Positions 1 through 7,184 of a stretch of 7,184 nt of DNA are shown here, in pieces (within the stretch, counting starts at the first letter, position 1; every line of letters begins with the position of its first letter). Origin of the DNA: Hydrogenophaga sp. (GTDB lineage Bacteria; Pseudomonadota; Gammaproteobacteria; Burkholderiales; Burkholderiaceae_C); contig JAABRN010000546.1 of the NCBI GenBank assembly GCA_011390855.1, positions 1 to 7,184 on the forward strand. Direction: 5' to 3'. A program made the translations under genes and the position numbers. Below the pieces are notes generated by a model. It was given only the letters and a program-made list of their open reading frames with translations, was not told the DNA's origin and ran no database searches.

Positions 1-8
1 TCGCTGGC

Positions 9-290
9 TCAGAGCACTATCTTCACCATGGGATGGGTGCTCAGCGTGCGGTACAGCTCATCGAGCTGGGTGCGGCTGGTGGCCCGCACCGTGATGGTGA
101 GCCCCAGGTAGTTACCCCCCTTGCTGGGCCGGTGTTCCACAGTGGCGGGATCGAAGCCGGGGTCGAACTGGCGCGCCACGTGCACCACGGCCTCGGCAAA
201 CCCTTCCACATGGGCACCCATGACTTTGATGGGAAAGTCGCAGGGGTACTCGATCAGGGATTCTTCCGGCGGGATGGGGCGAACGTTCAT
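9..290 (-). CDS. DUF493 / YbeD (UPF0250) family small protein
   Basis: A 93-residue protein that resembles E. coli YbeD along its whole length. Near the N-terminus it has the LIEYPCDFPIKVMG block (about residues 12-25). A SKGGNY motif follows at 56-61, then an alternating strand ITVRA and the family-typical hydrophobic end VKIVL. The pattern fits a small alpha/beta ferredoxin-like or ACT-like fold. The biochemical role of the family is not firmly known, so none is assigned. The start is fixed: an in-frame stop lies at 303-305 on the minus strand, no other start codon falls between, and the ATG is at 288-290. No Shine-Dalgarno sequence is visible upstream of it. The gene is transcribed away from the atp operon. 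In E. coli ybeD sits beside lipB; whether a lipB-like gene lies beyond the left edge cannot be seen here. The stop is TGA at 9-11. Confidence 0.88.
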   Translation of the reverse strand: MNVRPIPPEESLIEYPCDFPIKVMGAHVEGFAEAVVHVARQFDPGFDPATVEHRPSKGGNYLGLTITVRATSRTQLDELYRTLSTHPMVKIVL

Positions 291-360
291 GAAAAGACAA
301 AGCTATGAGGTGTTGAGGGACTATGGCGCTGCGTGAGGTTCGTGGCTTGCTGTCCCGGGC

Positions 361-391
361 TTGACGGGCACCACGGGTTTCTACGTATAAT
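361..391 (+). promoter_or_regulatory. Predicted sigma70 promoter of the atp operon
   Basis: TTGACG at 361-366 matches the -35 consensus in 5 of 6 bases. A perfect TATAAT lies at 386-391, with a 19-bp spacer, longer than the optimal 17. There is no TGn extended -10. The transcription start is predicted near 397-399, giving a 5' leader of about 60 nt before the atpI ATG. This is the only convincing promoter in the 167-bp divergent region, and no comparable promoter was found inside the operon. Promoter function is inferred from sequence only. Confidence 0.7.
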
Positions 392-393
392 GC

Positions 394-410
394 AGGGCTT
401 TGCTAGCCCT
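394..410. repeat. Perfect dyad AGGGCT-N5-AGCCCT at the predicted transcription start
   Basis: The 6-bp arms at 394-399 and 405-410 are exact inverted repeats separated by TTGCT. A second, overlapping pair (TGCAG at 391-395 and CTGCA at 415-419) flanks it. The dyad begins three bases after the -10 hexamer and spans the predicted start site, so it could be a repressor site or part of the leader RNA fold. Both roles are inference, and a 6-bp dyad can occur by chance. Confidence 0.4.
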
Positions 411-457
411 TGCTCTGCAACGGACGAGTAACCTGAATGTAATTTTTCTGCCGGACA

Positions 458-988
458 ATGAAACATTCTGCACCGGCTGAATCAAAACGCAAGTTCCAGG
501 CCTCGGTTGGTCCAGAAGAAAGCCGGGCAGGCGAAGCAGATGAGGCGAATGAAGAGGTTTTCAAGCCCCTGAGCCGCGAAGAAGCGGCGCAGTGGCGTGC
601 CCGGCAGCCGCGGTTCACGGTCTGGCGTGTGGTGCAGACGCAGGCCGTATTGGCTGTCCTGTCCGCCCTGATCGCCTGGGGTCTGCTGGGTTGGGAGATG
701 GCCGGGTCGGTGTTCTACGGCGCCTTGTGTGTCGTGGTCCCTTCTGCAGTCATGGCTTGGGGCATTACGTCCAACCTGATTGCACGCCTCTTTCCGGGCG
801 CGCCCAGGGCTTCTCTGGCCAGCCTGCTGTTGTGGGAGGGTGCCAAAGTGCTGCTGGTGATGGCCATGTTGTGGTCGGCACCGCGCTGGGTACCTGATCT
901 GAACTGGCTGGCGCTGCTGGCTGGTTTGGTGGTGGCTCTCAAGGCTTATTGGCTGGAGTTCTTTTTCAAGACCCGTCGCAAGCCCTGA
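458..988 (+). CDS. atpI: ATP synthase accessory/assembly protein I (AtpI)
   Basis: A 176-residue inner-membrane protein, first gene of the operon. Residues 1 to about 55 are hydrophilic and rich in Glu, Ala and Arg. About four hydrophobic segments follow, near 57-77, 83-103, 118-139 (carrying E127 and K130, unusual for a membrane helix) and 147-167. The tail is basic (KTRRKP). This four-helix pattern directly upstream of atpB identifies AtpI/UncI. The family is not a structural ATP synthase subunit; it is thought to help c-ring assembly, and a link to Mg2+ or Ca2+ transport has been suggested in some bacteria. E. coli AtpI is about 126-130 residues, so this one has a longer cytoplasmic N-terminus. 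The start at ATG 458 is bounded by an in-frame TAA at 440-442. Only a weak GGA precedes it, so translation initiation is probably inefficient. A 42-bp gap separates it from atpB. Confidence 0.88.
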   Translation: MKHSAPAESKRKFQASVGPEESRAGEADEANEEVFKPLSREEAAQWRARQPRFTVWRVVQTQAVLAVLSALIAWGLLGWEMAGSVFYGALCVVVPSAVMAWGITSNLIARLFPGAPRASLASLLLWEGAKVLLVMAMLWSAPRWVPDLNWLALLAGLVVALKAYWLEFFFKTRRKP

Positions 989-1030
989 GGCCGATGGAAT
1001 ATGTTTGACTATTGATGGGTTTTTGCAAAC

Positions 1031-1900
1031 ATGGCAACTGAAGGCGTAGGACCAACACCTGGTGAATACATTCGCCACCACCTGGTCCATCTCACCAACA
1101 AGAAGCAAGAGTCCATCATTGACTTCTCCGTCATCAACATCGATTCGGTGGTGGTGAACATCATTCTGGGCATTTTTGTCTGCTACATGCTCTGGCGGGC
1201 TGCGCGCAGCGCCACTGCCGGTGTGCCGGGTCGCTTCCAGGCCGCTGTAGAAATTCTGGTGGAAATGGTAGAGACGCAGGCCAAGGGCGTCATCCACAAC
1301 GCCCAGAGCCGCAAACTCATCGCCCCCATGGCGTTGGTCGTGTTCTGCTGGGTGTTCATGATGAACTTCATGGACTTGATCCCCGTGGACCTGTTTCCCC
1401 ACATCTGGCACACCGTAGGCCCTGCCCTGGGTTACCCCGACTACTTGCGTGTGGTGCCCACCGCCGACCTGTCCACCACACTGGGCTTGTCCATGTCGGT
1501 GCTGGCCATGTGCATCTTCTACAACATCAAGATCAAGGGTTTGGGTGGCTGGGGCCACGAGCTGGTGACCGCTCCGTTCGGTACCAGCAGGAACCCGCTG
1601 TTCGCGCTCCTGCTCGGGGTGGTGAACTTCCTCATGCAAATGATCGAGTTCGTGGCCAAGACGGTTTCCCACGGCATGCGGTTGTTTGGCAACATGTTCG
1701 CGGGCGAACTGGTCTTCATGCTGATTGCGCTGCTGGGTGGTTACGCCGCCCTGTCCATCAGCGGAGGATTGTTCTTCGTCGGGCACCTGATAGCCGGCAC
1801 GATCTGGGCTCTGTTCCACATCCTGGTCATTACCTTGCAGGCTTTCATCTTCATGACTCTGGCCTTGATCTATCTGGGCCAGGCGCATGATGCGCACTGA
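1031..1900 (+). CDS. atpB: F1Fo ATP synthase subunit a (proton channel half-pores)
   Basis: A 289-residue multi-spanning Fo subunit that, with the c-ring, forms the proton path across the inner membrane. The essential arginine (E. coli R210) is R217 in SHGMRLFGNMFAGE. The E. coli E219 equivalent is E226. H263 and Q270 in FHILVITLQAFIF match E. coli H245 and Q252. The N-terminal segment YIRHHLVHL (13-21) and the MNFMDLIPVD block (111-120) are typical of the proteobacterial protein. Length is close to that of the betaproteobacterial family and slightly above the E. coli 271. The ATG at 1031 begins MATEGVGPTP; no clear Shine-Dalgarno sequence lies in the 42-bp gap after atpI (the bases before the start are T-rich). 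The protein ends QAHDAH, with the codons for this tail forming a small inverted repeat just before the TGA. Confidence 0.97.
   Translation: MATEGVGPTPGEYIRHHLVHLTNKKQESIIDFSVINIDSVVVNIILGIFVCYMLWRAARSATAGVPGRFQAAVEILVEMVETQAKGVIHNAQSRKLIAPMALVVFCWVFMMNFMDLIPVDLFPHIWHTVGPALGYPDYLRVVPTADLSTTLGLSMSVLAMCIFYNIKIKGLGGWGHELVTAPFGTSRNPLFALLLGVVNFLMQMIEFVAKTVSHGMRLFGNMFAGELVFMLIALLGGYAALSISGGLFFVGHLIAGTIWALFHILVITLQAFIFMTLALIYLGQAHDAH
1883..1895 (+). repeat. 13-bp palindrome GCGCAT-G-ATGCGC at the end of atpB
   Basis: Perfect 6-bp arms at 1883-1888 and 1890-1895 lie within the last codons of atpB, two bases before its stop codon. As RNA it could form a 5-bp GC-rich stem with a 3-nt loop. It encodes the AHDAH tail. 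It is too small to act as a terminator and no U-run follows; a minor effect on termination or mRNA structure is possible. It may simply be chance. Confidence 0.35.
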
Positions 1901-1918
1901 GGCAGCGTAACCCGCGCA

Positions 1919-2220
<302 letters not shown>

Positions 2221-2239
2221 TCTGAATGATTTGAGGAAG

Positions 2240-2284
2240 GGTGCGCTCCGGTCCTGACCCCGCGGTCTGGCTGGAGCGCTCACC
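2240..2284 (+). promoter_or_regulatory. Strong 45-nt RNA hairpin between atpE and atpF
   Basis: Reading by eye, 2243-2253 pairs with 2269-2279 (11 pairs, two of them G-U), and 2256-2259 (GACC) pairs with 2264-2267 (GGTC) around a CCGC tetraloop. GGT at 2240-2242 can pair with ACC at 2282-2284 after a 2-nt bulge. The stem is mostly G-C and begins 20 nt after the atpE stop. No U-tract follows, so it is not a standard intrinsic terminator. The likely roles are protection or processing of the upstream atpB-atpE mRNA, or partial attenuation of atpF and later genes. Such a role would fit the need for more c than b subunits. Function is inferred. Confidence 0.6.
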
Positions 2285-2329
2285 ACGGCAAACGCGTATC
2301 AACTCCCGAAAACACAGAAAGGCGTTGCG

Positions 2330-2800
2330 ATGAATATCAATGCAACCCTCTTTGCGCAGGCCATCGTCTTCGCGATTCTGGTGTGGTTCACGATGAAATT
2401 CGTGTGGCCCCCCATCGCCAAGGCTCTGGACGAACGCGCGCAAAAGATTTCCGAAGGTCTGGCCGCTTCCGAGAAAGCCAAGACCGAACTGGCTGTGGCC
2501 AACCAGCGAGTGGAAGAAGAGTTGGGCAAGTCGCGCAACGAAGCAGCCACCCGTCTGGCCGATGCCGAGCGCCGCGCGCAGGCAGTGATCGAAGAGGCCA
2601 AATCCCGTGCCAACGAGGAAGCCGCCAAGATCATTGCCGCTGCCCAGGCCGATGCCGAGCAGCAGATTGTCAAGGCCCGCGAAGCCCTGCGCGAGCAGGT
2701 GGCTGGTCTGGCCGTCAAAGGCGCCGAGCAGATTCTGAAGCGCGAAGTCAACGCTGGCGTTCACGCCGAGCTGTTGGGTCGCCTGAAGACCGAACTCTGA
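2330..2800 (+). CDS. atpF: F1Fo ATP synthase subunit b (peripheral stalk)
   Basis: A 156-residue protein, exactly the E. coli length. An N-terminal membrane helix (about 4-26; the protein begins [14 protein letters not shown]) is followed by the conserved VWPPI segment (25-29) and R36, matching the functionally important E. coli b R36. Residues 35 to about 125 form a long, charged, Ala/Glu/Lys/Arg-rich helix typical of the right-handed coiled-coil dimer. The C-terminal part ([13 protein letters not shown], 124-136) is the region that binds delta. Two copies anchor the alpha3beta3 head to subunit a. AAAGG at 2318-2322, seven bases before the ATG, is a good ribosome site. The gap to atpH is only 19 bp, so translation of the two is probably coupled. 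Confidence 0.97.
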   Translation: MNINATLFAQAIVFAILVWFTMKFVWPPIAKALDERAQKISEGLAASEKAKTELAVANQRVEEELGKSRNEAATRLADAERRAQAVIEEAKSRANEEAAKIIAAAQADAEQQIVKAREALREQVAGLAVKGAEQILKREVNAGVHAELLGRLKTEL

Positions 2801-2819
2801 ACCCCGCACAAGGTTGACC

Positions 2820-3350
2820 ATGGCCGAACTCGCCACCATAGCCCGCCCGTACGCCGATGCGCTGTACCAGGCCGTCAAGAACGACGCGCCTGCTGCTGCG
2901 CAGTGGCTCGATGAACTGGCCGCGCTGGCCAGCAACGACCAGTTGCTCCAGTTTGCCGACAACCCCAAAGTCACCGCCGAACAAGTGTTCGACGTGATGG
3001 CCGGCATCGTCAAGCAGCCGCTGCCCGAAAAGGCCCGGAATTTCCTTCGGGCCCTGATCGAAAACGGTCGTCTGGTGGCACTGCCCGAAGTGGCACGTCA
3101 GTTCCGTGAGCAGATGAACCGGCAGTTGGGCAGCTTCGATGCCGTGGTGAACAGCGCTTTCCCGCTGGATGCTGCCGCTCTGGCCGATCTGGCTGTGGTG
3201 CTGGAAAAGCGTTTTGGCCGCAAGTTGAACCTTGAGGTGGTGGTGCAGCCCGAGCTCATTGGCGGGGTGCGTGTGGTGGTCGGAGACGAGGTGCTGGACA
3301 CGTCGGTCAAGGCCCGTCTGGAACAAATGAGAGCGGCACTGACGGCGTGA
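2820..3350 (+). CDS. atpH: F1Fo ATP synthase subunit delta (OSCP)
   Basis: A 176-residue soluble F1 subunit (E. coli 177) that joins the top of the alpha3beta3 head to the b stalk. The N-terminal helical domain starts [15 protein letters not shown] (2-16) and includes the [11 protein letters not shown] block (75-85). The C-terminal part has the family signature [20 protein letters not shown] (144-163). The start was placed at ATG 2820, because AAGG at 2810-2813 is six bases upstream. A TTG two codons earlier (2814) is also in frame but directly abuts the AAGG and would add only two residues, so it is unlikely. It lies 19 bp after atpF and 48 bp before atpA, in the usual order. Confidence 0.96.
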   Translation: MAELATIARPYADALYQAVKNDAPAAAQWLDELAALASNDQLLQFADNPKVTAEQVFDVMAGIVKQPLPEKARNFLRALIENGRLVALPEVARQFREQMNRQLGSFDAVVNSAFPLDAAALADLAVVLEKRFGRKLNLEVVVQPELIGGVRVVVGDEVLDTSVKARLEQMRAALTA

Positions 3351-3398
3351 GCTGCAGTGTGCCCCTAGCGTCACTTTTTACGAAAGAAGGAAAGAGTC

Positions 3399-4955
3399 AT
3401 GCAACTCAATCCCGCAGAAATTTCTGAGCTGATCAAGTCCCGCATCGAGGGCCTGGCCCCCTCGGCCGACGTGCGCAACCAGGGCACGGTGGTGTCGGTC
3501 ACCGACGGTATCGTGCGCGTGCACGGCCTGTCCGACGTGATGCAGGGCGAGATGCTGGAGTTCGCCCCCACCGCCGACGGCCAAGCCACTTTCGGCCTGG
3601 CCCTGAACCTGGAGCGTGACTCCGTGGGCGCCGTGATTCTGGGCGAGTACGAGCACATCTCCGAAGGCGACATGGTCAAGTGCACCGGCCGCATTCTGGA
3701 AGTGCCTGTGGGCCCCGAACTGATTGGCCGTGTGGTCAACGCCCTGGGCGCACCCATCGACGGCAAAGGCCCCATCAACGCGAAGATGACCGACGTGGTG
3801 GAAAAAGTGGCTCCGGGCGTGATCGCCCGCCAGTCCGTGGACCAGCCGGTACAGACCGGTCTGAAGTCCATCGATTCCATGGTGCCCGTGGGCCGTGGCC
3901 AGCGCGAACTGATCATTGGCGACCGCCAGACCGGCAAGACCGCCGTGGCCATCGACGCCATCATCAACCAGAAGGGTCAGAACATGACCTGTATCTACGT
4001 CGCCATCGGCCAGAAGGCGTCGTCGATCAAGAACGTGGTGCGCGCGCTGGAACAGCACGGTGCCATGGAATACACCATCGTGGTGGCGGCATCGGCCTCC
4101 GAGTCGGCTGCGATGCAGTACCTCTCGGCCTACTCCGGCTGCACCATGGGCGAGTACTTCCGCGACCGCGGCCAGGACGCCCTGATCATTTACGACGACC
4201 TGTCCAAGCAGGCCGTGGCCTACCGCCAGGTGTCCCTGCTGCTGCGCCGCCCGCCAGGCCGCGAAGCCTACCCCGGCGACGTGTTCTACCTGCACAGCCG
4301 TCTGCTGGAGCGCGCAGCCCGCGTGAACGCCGACTACGTGGAAGCCTTCACCAAGGGTGAAGTCAAGGGCAAGACCGGCTCGCTCACCGCGCTGCCCATC
4401 ATCGAAACGCAGGCCGGCGACGTGTCCGCTTTCGTGCCTACCAACGTGATTTCCATCACCGACGGCCAGATCTTCCTGGAAACCAACCTGTTCAACGCCG
4501 GTATCCGCCCCGCCATCAACGCCGGTATCTCGGTGTCGCGCGTGGGTGGTGCTGCCCAGACCAAGCTCATCAAGAGCCTGTCGGGCGGTATCCGTACCGA
4601 CCTCGCCCAGTACCGCGAACTGGCCGCGTTCGCACAGTTTGCTTCCGATCTGGACGAAGCTACCCGCAAGCAGCTGGACCGTGGTGCCCGCGTGACCGAG
4701 CTGCTCAAGCAGGCTCAGTACGCTCCCCAGTCCATCAGCCTGATGGCCTCCACCCTGTTCGCTGTGAACAAGGGTTATCTGGACGATGTGGAAGTGAAGA
4801 AAGTGCTGGCGTTCGAGGCTGGCATGCACGCCCACCTGAAGGACAAGCACGCTGCCCTCATGCAGAAGCTGGAGACCAACAAGGCCATGGACAAGGACGC
4901 CGAGGCCGAGCTGGCAGGCGCCATTGCCGAGTTCAAGAAGACCGGTACTTACTGA
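3399..4955 (+). CDS. atpA: F1Fo ATP synthase subunit alpha
   Basis: A 518-residue non-catalytic nucleotide-binding subunit of the F1 hexamer (E. coli 513). An N-terminal beta-barrel domain is followed by the P-loop GDRQTGKT at 174-181 (K180). The Walker B strand ALIIYDD lies at 261-267. The arginine finger that reaches into the catalytic site of beta is R381 in [11 protein letters not shown] (E. coli R376). The segment [20 protein letters not shown] (320-339) is nearly invariant in the family. The C-terminal helical domain ends [13 protein letters not shown] at 3387-3391, seven bases before the ATG, is a good ribosome site. It lies 48 bp after atpH and 32 bp before atpG. No frameshift or missing motif is seen. 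Confidence 0.98.
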   Translation: MQLNPAEISELIKSRIEGLAPSADVRNQGTVVSVTDGIVRVHGLSDVMQGEMLEFAPTADGQATFGLALNLERDSVGAVILGEYEHISEGDMVKCTGRILEVPVGPELIGRVVNALGAPIDGKGPINAKMTDVVEKVAPGVIARQSVDQPVQTGLKSIDSMVPVGRGQRELIIGDRQTGKTAVAIDAIINQKGQNMTCIYVAIGQKASSIKNVVRALEQHGAMEYTIVVAASASESAAMQYLSAYSGCTMGEYFRDRGQDALIIYDDLSKQAVAYRQVSLLLRRPPGREAYPGDVFYLHSRLLERAARVNADYVEAFTKGEVKGKTGSLTALPIIETQAGDVSAFVPTNVISITDGQIFLETNLFNAGIRPAINAGISVSRVGGAAQTKLIKSLSGGIRTDLAQYRELAAFAQFASDLDEATRKQLDRGARVTELLKQAQYAPQSISLMASTLFAVNKGYLDDVEVKKVLAFEAGMHAHLKDKHAALMQKLETNKAMDKDAEAELAGAIAEFKKTGTY

Positions 4956-4987
4956 GCGGCGTGATCGCGACCATCTAAGGAGCATCA

Positions 4988-5857
4988 ATGGCAGCAGGCA
5001 AGGAAATACGCGGCAAGATCAAATCGGTGGAGAACACCAAGAAGATCACCAAAGCCATGGAAATGGTGGCCGCCTCCAAAATGCGCAAGGCGCAGGAGCG
5101 CATGCGCATGGCCCGGCCTTACAGCGATAAGGTGCGCCAGATTGCGGCCAACCTGAGCAAGGCCAACCCGGAGTATGTGCACCCGTTCATGACGGTGAAT
5201 GCCGACGCGAAAGTGGCGGGCATGATCGTCGTGACCACCGACAAGGGTTTGTGCGGTGGCATGAACACCAACGTGCTGCGTGTGGTGACCAACCAGTTCA
5301 AGGACCTGCAGGCCGCCGGCAAAACCGCGGAGGCGGTGGCCATTGGCAACAAGGGTCTGGGTTTCCTGAACCGCATTGGCGCCAAGGTGGTCTCGCACGT
5401 CACGGGCCTGGGAGACACCCCGCACCTGGACAAGCTCATCGGCCCGGTGAAGGTGCTGCTGGACGCGTACACGGAAGGCCGCATCAGTTCGGTGCACCTG
5501 TGCTACACCCGGTTCATCAACACCATGCGCCAGGAGGCGGTGGTGCAACAACTGCTGCCACTGACCGCCGAGTCTCTGGACGAAGGCGAAGCCGGGCACG
5601 ACTGGGACTACATCTATGAGCCCGACGCGCAGACGGTGATCGATGAACTGCTGGTGCGTTACGTGGAAGCACAGGTCTACCAGGCGGTGGCCGAAAACAT
5701 GGCGTCCGAGCAGTCGGCACGCATGGTGGCCATGAAGGCCGCCACCGACAACGCCGGCAACGTGATCAGTGAACTGAAGCTGGTTTACAACAAAACCCGA
5801 CAGGCCGGCATCACCAAAGAGCTTTCGGAAATTGTGGCAGGCGCCGCGGCCGTTTGA
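4988..5857 (+). CDS. atpG: F1Fo ATP synthase subunit gamma (central rotor shaft)
   Basis: A 289-residue protein (E. coli 287). The N-terminal helix (about 1-58) includes [18 protein letters not shown] (19-36), half of the antiparallel coiled coil that turns inside the alpha3beta3 head. The central Rossmann-like domain shows [13 protein letters not shown] (81-93) and [13 protein letters not shown] (149-161). The C-terminal helix contains [18 protein letters not shown] (239-256) and ends [15 protein letters not shown], the family signature. TAAGGAG at 4976-4982, five bases before the ATG, is one of the strongest ribosome sites in the window. No regulatory cysteine insert of the chloroplast type is seen. 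A 43-bp gap leads to atpD. Confidence 0.98.
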   Translation: MAAGKEIRGKIKSVENTKKITKAMEMVAASKMRKAQERMRMARPYSDKVRQIAANLSKANPEYVHPFMTVNADAKVAGMIVVTTDKGLCGGMNTNVLRVVTNQFKDLQAAGKTAEAVAIGNKGLGFLNRIGAKVVSHVTGLGDTPHLDKLIGPVKVLLDAYTEGRISSVHLCYTRFINTMRQEAVVQQLLPLTAESLDEGEAGHDWDYIYEPDAQTVIDELLVRYVEAQVYQAVAENMASEQSARMVAMKAATDNAGNVISELKLVYNKTRQAGITKELSEIVAGAAAV

Positions 5858-5862
5858 GGCCG
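5847..5862 (+). repeat. Small GC hairpin with the atpG stop codon in its loop
   Basis: CGGCC at 5847-5851 and GGCCG at 5858-5862 are perfect inverted repeats around a 6-nt loop GTTTGA, which contains the atpG TGA (5855-5857). No U-run follows, so it is not a terminator. A role in spacing atpG from atpD translation, or none at all, is possible. Confidence 0.35.
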
Positions 5863-5879
5863 GGTACTCAAGAATCTAG

Positions 5880-7184
<1,305 letters not shown>

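Noticed and set aside
323..364. 13-codon plus-strand ORF (MALREVRGLLSRA) with a GAGGGA just upstream
   Set aside because: It lies upstream of the predicted atp promoter and so would not be on that transcript; the ribosome site is too close, and the length gives no support.
1005..1033. TTGACT in the atpI-atpB gap as a possible internal promoter
   Set aside because: At 17 bp downstream there is only AACATG, overlapping the atpB start, with no acceptable -10.
482..1897. 471-codon open frame on the minus strand opposite atpI and atpB
   Set aside because: Its codons are exactly in register with the sense codons of both genes, so stops appear only where the sense strand uses TTA, CTA or TCA, which GC-rich genes avoid. 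The product is His/Gln-rich low-complexity with no recognisable domain, and the sense genes are certain.
2240..2284. Intrinsic terminator after atpE
   Set aside because: The stem is strong but no T-run follows it, and the essential downstream genes atpF-atpD have no visible promoter of their own, so complete termination here is unlikely.
2814..2819. TTG start for atpH, adding two residues
   Set aside because: AAGG ends at 2813, directly against the TTG, leaving no spacing; ATG 2820 has 6-nt spacing and gives the family N-terminus.
3378..4988. 536-codon open frame on the minus strand opposite atpA
   Set aside because: Same in-register shadow of a high-GC, biased gene; the product is His/Gly/Val-rich with no known motif.

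Overview
This window holds most of an F-type (F1Fo) H+-ATP synthase operon from a GC-rich betaproteobacterium. Gene order on the + strand is atpI-atpB-atpE-atpF-atpH-atpA-atpG-atpD; atpD is cut by the window's right edge, and atpC presumably follows outside it. The order, the 'a-c-b-delta-alpha-gamma-beta' protein set and many details (AtpD N-terminus [20 protein letters not shown], a short extra loop in AtpD, a long AtpI N-terminus) point to Burkholderiales, most likely family Comamonadaceae. That assignment rests on remembered family sequences, not a search, and the genus cannot be named.

Layout: a small DUF493/YbeD-family gene lies on the - strand (9-290). A 167-bp divergent intergenic region (291-457) follows, with a good sigma70-type promoter (TTGACG, 19-bp spacer, TATAAT) pointing into atpI. 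Next come the Fo genes atpI (458-988), atpB (1031-1900), atpE (1975-2220) and atpF (2330-2800), then the F1 genes atpH (2820-3350), atpA (3399-4955), atpG (4988-5857) and atpD (5901 to the edge). Gaps between genes are 19-109 bp. No gap is long enough to hide another gene, and the longest non-coding stretch is 291-457.

How the genes work together: a and the c-ring form the proton path, b and delta form the peripheral stalk, gamma is the central shaft, and alpha/beta form the catalytic hexamer. AtpI is an assembly or accessory membrane protein. The key residues are in place: subunit a R217/E226/H263/Q270, c D60, alpha K180/R381, and beta K156/E182. The enzyme should therefore be functional and proton-driven.

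I looked for an undescribed system and did not find one; this is a core housekeeping locus. The points worth a second look are RNA-level and regulatory. They are a strong 45-nt hairpin between atpE and atpF, a pyrimidine-rich leader with the best-placed ribosome site before atpE, a dyad on the predicted transcription start, and unusually weak ribosome sites before atpI and atpB. There is also a 7-residue lineage-type insertion in AtpD.
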